Assembly (NCBI GenBank): GCA_050015675.1
Contig: JBEKAY010000015.1
Location: 1-64,000, forward strand
From: Fen-1298 sp050015675
GTDB lineage: Bacteria; Bacteroidota; Ignavibacteria; UBA10030
Length of the DNA stretch: 64,000 bases
Direction of reading: 5' to 3'
Below, piece after piece: positions 41,628 through 49,939 of this stretch (positions are counted from its first letter, which is position 1; the number at the start of each line of letters is the position of its first letter). The translations under genes and the position numbers were made by a program. Under the pieces are notes generated by a model, which did not search any database, was not told the DNA's origin, and worked only from the letters and a program-made list of their open reading frames with translations.

Positions 41628-41690
41628 AAAGAATTAATCCTTTTTTCATTCTTTCGGGCGATTCTCATTTATATAAATCATTGGTATTCT
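41628..41690 (+). promoter_or_regulatory. Composite promoter/operator, copy E (upstream of the 41-aa membrane protein)
   Basis: Plus strand: AAAGAATTAATCC, TTTTTTCATTC, TTTCGGGCGATT, exactly 21 nt, then TATTCT (41685-41690). Both palindrome arms changed together (GAAT/ATTC instead of GGAT/ATCC), which supports the dyad. It diverges from copy D with only 25 bp between the two. Confidence 0.75.
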
Positions 41691-41793
41691 TTTCTTGGGT
41701 TCATTGAGAAGATAAAGAAAATGATTTGTATGAACGGCTGAATATATTTATCGATCAATATTCATCAGGTAATAACACAAGGATAATACACTT

Positions 41794-41919
41794 ATGAAGA
41801 AACAAAACCTTGTCTCATGGTTAATAGAGCGAGACGCGTTTCCGGAGATTTTATTATTCTTTCTCTTCGTAGTCTTATCAACTTTGTTATTCTTTAATGA
41901 TCTTCTTGGTTCATGTTGA
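41794..41919 (+). CDS. 41-aa single-pass membrane protein
   Basis: The ORF reads MKKQNLVSWLIERDAFPEIL followed by a hydrophobic helix (LFFLFVVLSTLLFF) and NDLLGSC. An AAGGATAATACACTT leader contains a plausible RBS. It has its own copy of the composite promoter (E) 103 nt upstream. It resembles small stress-induced membrane peptides; no family is recognised. Confidence 0.55.
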   Translation: MKKQNLVSWLIERDAFPEILLFFLFVVLSTLLFFNDLLGSC

Positions 41920-42155
41920 TTCCGGTGATTGTGGAGAATGATTTAGAATAATTTCGGCATACCGTAATGCAGAAAAAATCTGAAGAAAAAATTAATAAAT
42001 TTAAATTCTGTATTTCCGAGGAAGCGGAACATATCCCCTAGAAAGGTCAGTGCACTATATTTTATCCAAAAAGAAAGCCTTGCGATGGTGCATAACGAAA
42101 TGTTAAAAACAACAAGCTGTTGTGAAATGCAATTTCCAAAGAGAGGTGTAACAAA

Positions 42156-42362
42156 ATGATACAGAATGCGATTAACAAGATGGAAGAGAGGGTTCGCAAA
42201 GATGGATCTCTTTCAGAAGAAAGAAAAAGCGAGCTTTTAAGTTTGCTCACAACCATGAAGCCCGAAATGACGAAGTTGTACAAATCTCAAGAAGAATATG
42301 TAGGGAGTATGATCCGATCCAACAATAACAATGAGGTGAGTACATGGAAGAAAAACAAGTAG
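42156..42362 (+). CDS. Small helical protein (DUF4404-like)
   Basis: This 68-aa protein has a strong AGAGGTG RBS. It is an amphipathic helix pair with MIQNAINKMEERVRKDGSLSEE then RKSELLSLLTTMKPEM, similar to DUF4404-type proteins. Its 3' end overlaps the next gene by 19 bp, indicating translational coupling. Function is unknown. Confidence 0.55.
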   Translation: MIQNAINKMEERVRKDGSLSEERKSELLSLLTTMKPEMTKLYKSQEEYVGSMIRSNNNNEVSTWKKNK

Positions 42363-42547
42363 TCGTAGGCGAATATGAAAACGAGATAGACGCTGAAATT
42401 GCAAAAAGACATCTCGAAGCATCGGGCATTCCAGCATCTATAATCAAAGACGATGGCGGCGGAATGCTTCCTTCGCTGCAGAATACCGAAGGTGTTCAAT
42501 TGGTAGTTAATGAAACTCAGAGTGAGAAAGCCAAGAAAATAATTTAG
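42344..42547 (+). CDS. DUF2007-type putative signal-transducing protein
   Basis: This 67-aa protein (VVVGEYENEIDAEIAKRHLEASGIPASIIKDD...GVQLVVNETQSEKAKKII) matches the DUF2007/PF09413 fold, a small alpha/beta domain often fused to or near regulatory and metal-homeostasis proteins. An AATGAGGTGAG RBS lies inside the preceding gene. Confidence 0.75.
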   Translation: MEEKQVVVGEYENEIDAEIAKRHLEASGIPASIIKDDGGGMLPSLQNTEGVQLVVNETQSEKAKKII

Positions 42548-42622
42548 GAACATTCTTCTTAAACGTTTCAATGAAATGCACCAGATGTCCTAACCGAATC
42601 GCGAAATGAGGAATGTAATAAT

Positions 42623-44290
42623 ATGACAAATTCCGAAATCACAGTTGCTGAATACCTGCTAACTCGGTTAAAAGAGATCGGGGTAGATCATCTCTTTGGC
42701 GTGCCAGGAGATTTTGTCCTGGGTTTCTTCAATCAAGTATTGAAGAGCGACGTGAAGTACATTGGTACCTGCAATGAACTCAACGCTGCCTATGCCGCTG
42801 ACGGCTATGCACGCATCCGGGGCATAGGTGCATTTTCCTCAACCTATGGTGTTGGAGAACTTAGTGCCATCAACGGTGTGGCGGGATCGTTCGCCGAAAG
42901 AGTACCGGTGGTGGCGATCACTGGCTCACCTGCAACAATTCATTTCCGCACACGGCCGCTCTTGCATCACACCCTGGGCGATTATCAGATCCCTTTAAGG
43001 ATGTATGAGAAAATCACCATCGCATCAACCCAACTTGTTTCCGGCGAAACGGCACCAGCGGAGATCGACCGAGTATTATCGGCATGTCTTTCCCACCAGC
43101 AACCGGTTTACATCTGTCTCCCTTCGGATGTGGTGATGATGAAATGTACTCGACCGATCCCTTTTCTTTTCCCGACACATCCCCGAAGTGATCTAGATGC
43201 ACTTGGGGAGGCGACCAAGGAGACGATGAGAATGCTGGAGAAATCTCAGAAACCGATTGTGATCGGCGACGTGGAATTAATACGTTTCAAACTGCAAACA
43301 GATTTTGCGCGTTTTCTCGATAAAACGGGTTTTCCTTATGTCACCATGATGTTAGGGAAGACGCTTCTTTCAGAACACCACCCGCAATTCATCGGCCTCT
43401 TTGAAGGAGATCGGAGTCGCGACTATGTGCGAAATCGGGTCGAGTCTGCTGACTGTATTCTGAAACTTGGAGCACTGATGACGGATTTTAATACGGGTGG
43501 CTTCACAACGAATCTAGATGATTCAAAGATGATCAGTGGCAACATCGGTTACGTGAAGATCAAGCATCATTACTATGAGAACGTGCATCTCCATGATTTT
43601 ATACTTGGACTGACTGAAAAACTTTCACGACGAGATCATGCAACTCTGGATATCCAATGTGCCCACGATGGCTGCGTGCACCGGCATTCGGTACCGTACC
43701 AACCTGATGCACCGAAACCGCTTACCATCAAACGTTTCTTCGATCGCATGAGTCATTTTATAAAAGACAATTCAATTGTTATTGCTGAAACAGGCGTATC
43801 TCTTTTCAGTGCCGCGGAAATGCTTATGCCGGAAGGAGCGACTTTCATAGGGCAAACTTTTTATGGCTCGATCGGCTATACAGTTGGAGCAACTCTGGGT
43901 GCAGGCATGGCGGCGCAGGATCGGTGTGTCGTACTGTTTGTAGGGGATGGTTCTTTTCAAGTGACTTGCCAGGATCTTTCGACGATGATCCGGAACCATC
44001 TCAAACCCGTCGTCTTTCTCATTAATAATGACGGGTATACGATCGAGCGTGTGATCGTTGATCGTCCCTACAACGATCTCCAACCTTGGCACTATCACAA
44101 GTTCGTAGAGGTATTCGGAGGAGGGCTGGGTCTTGATGTCCGCACAGAAGGGGAACTCGAAGATGCGCTCAATAAGGCAGCTACAACGGACGACCTTGTC
44201 TTTATCGAAATACACACCGGGCGATTGGACTGTCCCGAATCACTTCGTAGTGCAGGTCGGTCTATGGCAAAGACAAATCAACTCGACTAA
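42623..44290 (+). CDS. ThDP-dependent 2-oxoacid decarboxylase (pyruvate/indolepyruvate decarboxylase type)
   Basis: This 555-aa protein is of normal length for the PDC/IPDC family. Visible key residues are catalytic Glu52 (TCNELNAAYAADGYAR), the His-His pair 115-116 (LLHHTLGD) that sets PDC-type enzymes apart from acetolactate synthases, and the ThDP/Mg motif GDGSFQVT...LINNDG near residue 443. It decarboxylates a 2-oxoacid (pyruvate, branched-chain or aryl) to an aldehyde. The aldehyde could feed alcohol dehydrogenase. It has a GAGGAATG RBS and is followed by a hairpin at 44425. Confidence 0.9.
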   Translation: MTNSEITVAEYLLTRLKEIGVDHLFGVPGDFVLGFFNQVLKSDVKYIGTCNELNAAYAADGYARIRGIGAFSSTYGVGELSAINGVAGSFAERVPVVAITGSPATIHFRTRPLLHHTLGDYQIPLRMYEKITIASTQLVSGETAPAEIDRVLSACLSHQQPVYICLPSDVVMMKCTRPIPFLFPTHPRSDLDALGEATKETMRMLEKSQKPIVIGDVELIRFKLQTDFARFLDKTGFPYVTMMLGKTLLSEHHPQFIGLFEGDRSRDYVRNRVESADCILKLGALMTDFNTGGFTTNLDDSKMISGNIGYVKIKHHYYENVHLHDFILGLTEKLSRRDHATLDIQCAHDGCVHRHSVPYQPDAPKPLTIKRFFDRMSHFIKDNSIVIAETGVSLFSAAEMLMPEGATFIGQTFYGSIGYTVGATLGAGMAAQDRCVVLFVGDGSFQVTCQDLSTMIRNHLKPVVFLINNDGYTIERVIVDRPYNDLQPWHYHKFVEVFGGGLGLDVRTEGELEDALNKAATTDDLVFIEIHTGRLDCPESLRSAGRSMAKTNQLD

Positions 44291-44580
44291 TGCGAGACGG
44301 AACTCAACGCAGCAACGAGTGGATGTTCTCTTTATAAGAATAGTCATCACAGGATATATTGTTACAGCGGAAACAACAAATACATTTTCTTACAAGAGGT
44401 CGAAATACATAACTAGTTAGTTATGTCAGTCCCGCAAAGCGGGATTCCTGACACTCAACAGTATCGGTCGGGACGTAAGTACTGACCACACTAAACTGAG
44501 ACACTGCCTGCCATTTGACAGTGTCGTTTGACAATATCAAGGGCGACACAAAACCCAAAATTAAAACAGGAGGTAGTAGA
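44291..44580. other. Intergenic region with one hairpin
   Basis: About 290 bp between the decarboxylase and metallophosphatase genes. It contains the inverted repeat at 44425-44452 and a second TGTCGTTTGACA-type dyad near 44519. No gene is seen. Confidence 0.45.
44425..44452 (+). terminator. Hairpin after the decarboxylase
   Basis: GTCAGTCCCGC-AAA-GCGGGATTCCTGAC is a tight inverted repeat with a 3-nt loop. No strong T-run follows, so it is a possible terminator or REP-like end. Confidence 0.4.
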
Positions 44581-45834
44581 ATGAAATCGAATGCAATGTA
44601 TCCCTTGGCGTTTGTGGTAATTGCAGTCGCAATGTTCGTCGCCAGCACATCGGTGGCAACATCCCAGACCGTGCAAATGAACAACCCATCCGGGCCGGTC
44701 CCAGTCAATCCTGGCGCCCTCAGTGCGACAACGACTATCCTTAATCCTGGCGTGATTAGCTGGGTCCACTTCGGTGACTTGAATATCACCACGGGTGATC
44801 AGCAGAACTACGCCGACTTCAAGAATTTCATCCATAACACCAATCAGTATCTCAAGAACGGTGTGAATTTCGCGCTGCTGCCAGGCGACAACGCGTATGA
44901 TCACACCGAGATTGCGTACCAGCTCATCAAGCATGCAACGGATGAATTGCAAGTACCGTTGTATGCCATTCCGGGCGAGCGCGATCACAAGGGCGGGACC
45001 GCTCTCTACAACCAATATTTGGAGCCAGTGAACTATCAGAGCTTCACGGCGGATAAGTACCACTTCGTGTTTCTGGACGTGATGAGTGGAATCAGTGATG
45101 CTCAGAACTCATGGCTGACCAACGATCTGGATAGAGCAGCGAAGGCCGGTCTCAAAAGTGTGATCTTTATGCACTCCTATGCCCAGACATCGGAATTGCA
45201 GGATGTGATCCAGCGTGACAATGTGATCATGGTTGATGCAGGACACACGCACTATAACGATATTGCTAACGATGGAAATACGATCTATGCCGCCACGCGC
45301 TCAACCGGTGAGGTGAGCGAAGGGCCTGTAGGGTACTCGATCATCAACCTTGATAACGGTGTGGTCAGTTGGAAGTTCAAGACGATGGGGAGTTGGCCGT
45401 TTGTGATGATAACCTCACCAGCGGATAAAATGCTCATGATCGGTGGTTCACAAATCGTCAAGGATACGGTAGACATTCGCATCAAAGTTTGGGATGATAA
45501 GGGCGTTGCTTCGGCAACCATGCAGATCGACGGCGGACTGGCAGTGCCGCTGGATCGCATCGGCGAGACACAAATGTGGAGCGCGCGCTTTGACGCGACG
45601 AAAGTTTCCGACGGTGACCACAGAATCAGTGTGACTGTGACTGGCGCGGGCGGCAACACGGACCAAGACGTGGTTACCGTAACGGTCAATCAGTCGGGTA
45701 GCGTCCAGCAAGTGAAGCGGCCTTTCGGCCCGGAGGGTAACTCTGTCGGCTCTTATACCGAAAAAGGATTGCTCGGCACTCACACTACAAAGTCGGGGTT
45801 ACCTGATAAGGTTGGCAAGAGTGGAAAGCACTGA
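44581..45834 (+). CDS. Secreted calcineurin-like metallophosphatase with Ig-like domain
   Basis: This 417-aa protein uses an ATG at 44581 after an excellent AGGAGGTAGTAGA leader. A signal peptide (about 1-32) precedes a metallophosphatase domain (about 55-275) with VHFGDLNI, LLPGDNAYD, PGERDH, FMHSYA and DAGHTHYND, corresponding to the D-x-H, GDxxxD, GNH(D/E), H and GHxH blocks. The usual His of the first block is Asn here, and GNHD reads GERDH. A C-terminal Ig-like region (about 285-380) and a Gly/Lys-rich tail follow. It probably hydrolyses phosphoesters in the periplasm or outside the cell. Confidence 0.75.
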   Translation: MKSNAMYPLAFVVIAVAMFVASTSVATSQTVQMNNPSGPVPVNPGALSATTTILNPGVISWVHFGDLNITTGDQQNYADFKNFIHNTNQYLKNGVNFALLPGDNAYDHTEIAYQLIKHATDELQVPLYAIPGERDHKGGTALYNQYLEPVNYQSFTADKYHFVFLDVMSGISDAQNSWLTNDLDRAAKAGLKSVIFMHSYAQTSELQDVIQRDNVIMVDAGHTHYNDIANDGNTIYAATRSTGEVSEGPVGYSIINLDNGVVSWKFKTMGSWPFVMITSPADKMLMIGGSQIVKDTVDIRIKVWDDKGVASATMQIDGGLAVPLDRIGETQMWSARFDATKVSDGDHRISVTVTGAGGNTDQDVVTVTVNQSGSVQQVKRPFGPEGNSVGSYTEKGLLGTHTTKSGLPDKVGKSGKH

Positions 45835-46047
45835 GACAAAGGTTGCAAAGGTAAGCCTGGCAAAGTGAATGAGTCGATAACTGTAATAGTGTAAAATGCC
45901 GCTATGCGATAGTCTCATGCTTTGTCATCAACGATACCTTTAAGGGTCGCGATGATGAAATGGCACGTTGGTGAATGATGGCGGTGCCGAAAAGAATGAA
46001 TTTATTGAGCAAGAAATTACATTAGAGTATTCAAGGAAAATGACGAT

Positions 46048-47523
46048 ATGATGAATACAGATGACAGACAACACCGTTCCATCCTGCAAAGAATTGCACG
46101 TAGGGTGATGATGGAAAGAGGACTCCTTCCAGATTTTTCTGTCCAGGCCATTGCCGAGCTTAACGGAATTCATGAGGCTGCCACAGATGTCGAAGAATCG
46201 ACACGTGATTTGAGGAATCTTGCATGGTGCTCCATCGATAACGATGATTCGCGCGATCTGGATCAGCTTACTGTTGCCGCACCTATGCCTGCGGGAGCCG
46301 TAAAGATCCTTGTCGCCATTGCTGATGTCGAAGCTATTGTCAAGATGCCGTCGGCACTTGACGATCATGCGAAGCACAATACTACTTCGGTCTATACGGC
46401 TGCGGAAATATTTCCGATGCTTCCTGAGAAACTTTCGACCGATCTCACATCTCTCAACTTTGAATCAGACCGCCTCGCTTTCGTCGTCGAAATGGTTATT
46501 ACTGGAGATGGGTCGCTTCAAAGTTCAGATATTTATCGGGCAACGGTTCGAAATCATGCAAAGCTTGCCTACAACAGCGTTGCCGCTTGGCTGGACGGAA
46601 ATGGGCCTATGCCAAAAGAAATTAGCACAGTCAACGGTCTCAACGAAAATATCCGGCTCCAGGATCGCACTGCTCGAAAACTGAAATCCCTCCGGCACGA
46701 ACATGGTGCGCTTGATCTGGAAACAATAGAAGCTCGCCCCGTATTTGACGGAGATGAGATCAAGGACTTAGAAGCTGATCGAAGGAACTGTGCCAAAGAT
46801 ATCATTGAGGACTTTATGATTACCGCAAACGGTGTGACGGCACGATACCTCGCAGCAAAAAAATTACCGTCGCTGCGGCGCGTTGTTCGGACACCAAAAC
46901 GATGGGAAAGAATTGTCGAGCTTGCACTTGAACATGGTTTTTCACTTCCTGCAGAACCAGATTCAAAAGCGCTGGATAAATTCTTGATATCGGCAAAATC
47001 GGCTGATCCTGTCCGCTTTCCTGATCTTTCTCTCAGTATCATCAAGCTTTTGGGTGCCGGCGAATATGTTGTCGAACTTCCGGGAGGGAGTTCTGAAGGA
47101 CATTTCGGTCTTGCCGTGAAAGATTATGCCCACTCGACAGCACCGAATCGCCGGTATCCCGATTTGATCACCCAGCGGTTACTGAAAGCAGCGATGGCGG
47201 AAGGTTCCATACCATATACAACCGATGAATTGGAGGTGCTCGCAAAACACTGTACCGAAATGGAGGATGCAGCAAAAAAGGTTGAACGGCAGGTTGGAAA
47301 ATCCGCAGCGGCTATGGTATTGGAATCAAGGATAAGTCAATGGTTCGATGCTATCGTCACCGGTGCATCTGCAAAAGGGACGTGGGTCCGTCTTTTGCAT
47401 CCGCCTGTTGAAGGAAGACTGGTGAGTAATTTTGAAGGCTTGGATGTTGGACACAGAATCCGTGTTCAATTAATGCACACGGATGTAGAGCGGGGATATA
47501 TTGATTTTAAGAAAGTAGAATAA
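46048..47523 (+). CDS. RNB-domain 3'-5' exoribonuclease (RNase II/R family)
   Basis: This 491-aa protein has an RNB catalytic core with CSIDNDDSRDLDQLTVA (Asp64, Asp70, Asp72, Gln73), TSLNFESDRLAFV, and the RNA-clamp/active-site block KDYAHSTAPNRRYPDLITQRLL. The usual cold-shock domains at the N-terminus are missing and the C-terminal S1-like part is short. The fourth active-site acid is Gln instead of Asp, a form I recall from the Deinococcus RNase II-like subfamily. It degrades single-stranded RNA in the cytoplasm. Confidence 0.85.
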   Translation: MMNTDDRQHRSILQRIARRVMMERGLLPDFSVQAIAELNGIHEAATDVEESTRDLRNLAWCSIDNDDSRDLDQLTVAAPMPAGAVKILVAIADVEAIVKMPSALDDHAKHNTTSVYTAAEIFPMLPEKLSTDLTSLNFESDRLAFVVEMVITGDGSLQSSDIYRATVRNHAKLAYNSVAAWLDGNGPMPKEISTVNGLNENIRLQDRTARKLKSLRHEHGALDLETIEARPVFDGDEIKDLEADRRNCAKDIIEDFMITANGVTARYLAAKKLPSLRRVVRTPKRWERIVELALEHGFSLPAEPDSKALDKFLISAKSADPVRFPDLSLSIIKLLGAGEYVVELPGGSSEGHFGLAVKDYAHSTAPNRRYPDLITQRLLKAAMAEGSIPYTTDELEVLAKHCTEMEDAAKKVERQVGKSAAAMVLESRISQWFDAIVTGASAKGTWVRLLHPPVEGRLVSNFEGLDVGHRIRVQLMHTDVERGYIDFKKVE

Positions 47524-47568
47524 GAAGTAAAGTTCACAACTAACAAACCAAATCAGAAAGGATTTACC

Positions 47569-48105
47569 ATGAAGACAAGACACATATTTCTCTCGATAGT
47601 CCTGGCAGTCGCTTTGACACTGCCAACGTTCGGACAGAGCACTCACGACGATAAGACCAAGACCGATATGAAGCATCATCACATGATGAGCATGATGGGC
47701 AAACCGACAGCCGATGCGACAGTCGAAGGGCTTCATATGAAGGTATGGCTCATGACGCAGAAACATCACAAAAAGATGATGAAGGAAATGAAACATGACG
47801 GTATGGGAATGAAAGACGACAGCATGAAAATGGACAAGGCAACGAAGGAAGCGATGATGGCAGGCACGCATCACATTATGCTTCACGTTACAGATGCTGC
47901 AAGCGGGAAGGAAGTCTCTGACGCCAGCGTCAAGGTCTTGATTTTGTCTCCATCAAAAAAGAACTCTTCGGTTGAACTCATGCCAATAATGAACCATTTT
48001 GGAGACGGTCTCACTCTCTCCGAAAAGGGAGAATATCAGTTTACAGTCATCGTCAAAGTTGATGGAGTTCCGAAATCGACACAGTTCAAATACACGGCGA
48101 AGTAG
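47569..48105 (+). CDS. Periplasmic His/Met-rich metal-binding-type protein
   Basis: This 178-aa protein has an AGAAAGGATT RBS and signal peptide (about 1-22). The first half of the mature protein is dense in His, Met, Lys and Asp (HHHMMSMMG, TQKHHKKMMKEMKHDGMGM). The C-terminal part (HHIMLHVTDAASGKEVSDASVKV ... FGDGLTLSEKGEYQFTVIVKV) resembles the YtkA/FixH-like beta-sandwich. His/Met clusters suggest copper or silver binding in the periplasm. It lies alone between the RNB gene and promoter copy F. Confidence 0.6.
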   Translation: MKTRHIFLSIVLAVALTLPTFGQSTHDDKTKTDMKHHHMMSMMGKPTADATVEGLHMKVWLMTQKHHKKMMKEMKHDGMGMKDDSMKMDKATKEAMMAGTHHIMLHVTDAASGKEVSDASVKVLILSPSKKNSSVELMPIMNHFGDGLTLSEKGEYQFTVIVKVDGVPKSTQFKYTAK

Positions 48106-48214
48106 ATAGTGTTCGATAGGTTGAGTGCAAAAGATTTTCAAGGAAAGCAGCAAGGAGAAAAATTGATGATCGATTGATAATTCGACCATCCGATGTCAAT
48201 GTATCGATATCCAC

Positions 48215-48277
48215 AAAGGATTAACTACTCTTTCATCCCTTTGGCTGATTGTTGGGTTCTACAGTTATTTGTATAAT
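48215..48277 (+). promoter_or_regulatory. Composite promoter/operator, copy F (upstream of 48312)
   Basis: Plus strand: AAAGGATTAACTACTC, TTTCATCC, CTTTGGCTGATT, exactly 21 nt, then TATAAT (48272-48277). The first 36 nt are identical to copy A, 37 kb away on the other strand. The start codon of the next gene is 34 nt downstream. Confidence 0.78.
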
Positions 48278-48311
48278 GTGAAGCAATCATGATGATCGCC
48301 ATCGAGACGAC

Positions 48312-49523
48312 ATGTTGAAATCAAAATTCATTAAATGTATTCTGCTGTGTGTTATCGGAATACTCTGCGCCCATGCACAGCAGAAAACTTCAGTACTCAT
48401 TCAGTCTACGGACGAGGATGAAAGGATCGATATCTCCGTCGACAAGTCGATCTACTTTCCGGGTGATACGGTTCTTTTAATCATTCAACGAAATGATAAT
48501 ACGGCGACAGCGGGAATCATTACTCCGATACTGCTTATCGAAGGAACAACGTTCAAATCAATTGGACGGCTTAGATACGTTACTGTCATTCCTAAAACTA
48601 TAACACCGGGAATATTTCCCATCGGGCTGAGAGTAACGGATCCCGCAGGCCGGCGATTTCGGTACGTAACGGATTGTGTTGTAACGGTGGAAGAACATCA
48701 AGACGTTGAACAACTCAGTAGATACGTCAGCGTTATTCCCGAATCCGGCAGCAATAATATCCGGAAGGCAGTTACACTGGATCGCGAGCAAGTTCGAAAT
48801 CTCATGGTGCGGTTTCAACGCGATAGTATTCGGCTTGGCATGGGACCTCAGTTTATTAGAATAACAACAACGATACTGTTGCGAGACGACATAGCGGCTC
48901 CATCGTACGAACGACGAGTAGTAACATATCGAAGTCATGGCGATCCCTACAAAGATCGCGCAATGTTCATTCAGTATCGCGCCGCCTACGGTACGTTCGC
49001 CAATATCCGTCCGGAAGAACTTGAAAGAGTGTTGGTACCGGTAGATTCACTGCCTGACTGGGCAATTCTTGGCATCCATATCGAACCCGATTACACGATT
49101 AAAATCGGCGCAGTGGATCGTTCCAACAGTATGACACAATACTTTCGGGTGAGAGGTTCAATAATCGAAGCAGGATTCTCACTCGCCATCCCCAAGGTGT
49201 TGTACGATACACGAGCCGACGATTCGATTCAATATGGAAATTACAGCGCGATGGTACGGTTCTATTATATTAATCCAGGATCAGGAAATCGATTTCCTGT
49301 CAGCATGGGGATAGGAATTTTTGGCATAAATTCACCAGTTGATATTGGAATCCGTCGAGGCGGTTTTGCTTTGTCGATGTTTCTGGATTTGGCGGAGATG
49401 GTACGAATAGTCAATATCGGTTTTACAAAAAAAATAAATATTGGTCTGGAATTGGACCCGTTTTTACCCATCAAAAATAAAGGACGATTGTTATTTGTCG
49501 CGCAAGCAGGTTTTTCGTTTTGA
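48312..49523 (+). CDS. Secreted protein of unknown function
   Basis: This 403-aa protein has a signal peptide (MLKSKFIKCILLCVIGILCAHA) and an N-terminal Ig/macroglobulin-like region (DISVDKSIYFPGDTVLLIIQR, ITPGIFPIGLRVTDPAGRRFRY). The C-terminal half looks barrel-like with alternating strands (GNYSAMVRFYYINPGSG, FPVSMGIGIFGIN) and ends in FSF, typical of an outer-membrane protein C-terminus. No family is recognised. Promoter copy F is directly upstream, so it belongs to the proposed regulon. Confidence 0.6.
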   Translation: MLKSKFIKCILLCVIGILCAHAQQKTSVLIQSTDEDERIDISVDKSIYFPGDTVLLIIQRNDNTATAGIITPILLIEGTTFKSIGRLRYVTVIPKTITPGIFPIGLRVTDPAGRRFRYVTDCVVTVEEHQDVEQLSRYVSVIPESGSNNIRKAVTLDREQVRNLMVRFQRDSIRLGMGPQFIRITTTILLRDDIAAPSYERRVVTYRSHGDPYKDRAMFIQYRAAYGTFANIRPEELERVLVPVDSLPDWAILGIHIEPDYTIKIGAVDRSNSMTQYFRVRGSIIEAGFSLAIPKVLYDTRADDSIQYGNYSAMVRFYYINPGSGNRFPVSMGIGIFGINSPVDIGIRRGGFALSMFLDLAEMVRIVNIGFTKKINIGLELDPFLPIKNKGRLLFVAQAGFSF

Positions 49524-49939
49524 CGGCTTAACACTCGCATCAAAAGCGTGACAACAACGAGACTATTGCATGATCTACATTAAAAATGACAATTGGTAAC
49601 CATCACATTCGCATATTTTCTGTGATAATAACCAAAAAGCGGATAACTCATCAACTACTACAATCCTGCATTGATCTTACGCTTGTATTATTATTACAAT
49701 CTTCGATTTGTTATTGGCTCCTTTACGAAGCCACTATCCGATAAAAGGATAGCTACTCAGCATTTATTTAGTAAAAAGAAAAATAATTTCCTCTTCTATT
49801 AGGAGAGGGTTAGGGTGAGGTCAATGGAATAGAATGACCCCGCCCTTGTCCTCCCTAAAAAGGGGAGGAAATTTTATAAGAAGTCCGATATGTAAAAAAA
49901 CTAAAAGAGGACGCTGAACAGCTATAGCAATCTTTATGA
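49524..49939. other. Intergenic region between convergent genes
   Basis: About 415 bp between the convergent genes 48312 and 49940. It contains the palindromic element at 49783-49875 and a small GGCTCC...ATCCGATAAAAGGATAGC dyad near 49720-49753. No ORF of interest. Confidence 0.5.
49783..49875. repeat. MITE-like palindromic element
   Basis: ATAATTTCCTC at the left end matches GAGGAAATTTTAT at the right end as an inverted repeat. Inside are AGGAGAGGGTTAGGGTGAGGTC and GACCCCGCCC..TCCTCCC, also partly inverted. Elements of this type (TTTCCTCTCC...AGGGTGAGG) are widespread small non-coding repeats. Confidence 0.5.

Noticed and set aside
49714..49760. Possible seventh copy of the composite promoter (AAAAGGATAGCTACTC)
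   Set aside because: TTTCATCC, the GGCTATT box and a -10 hexamer at 21 nt are all missing, so only the first few bases agree.
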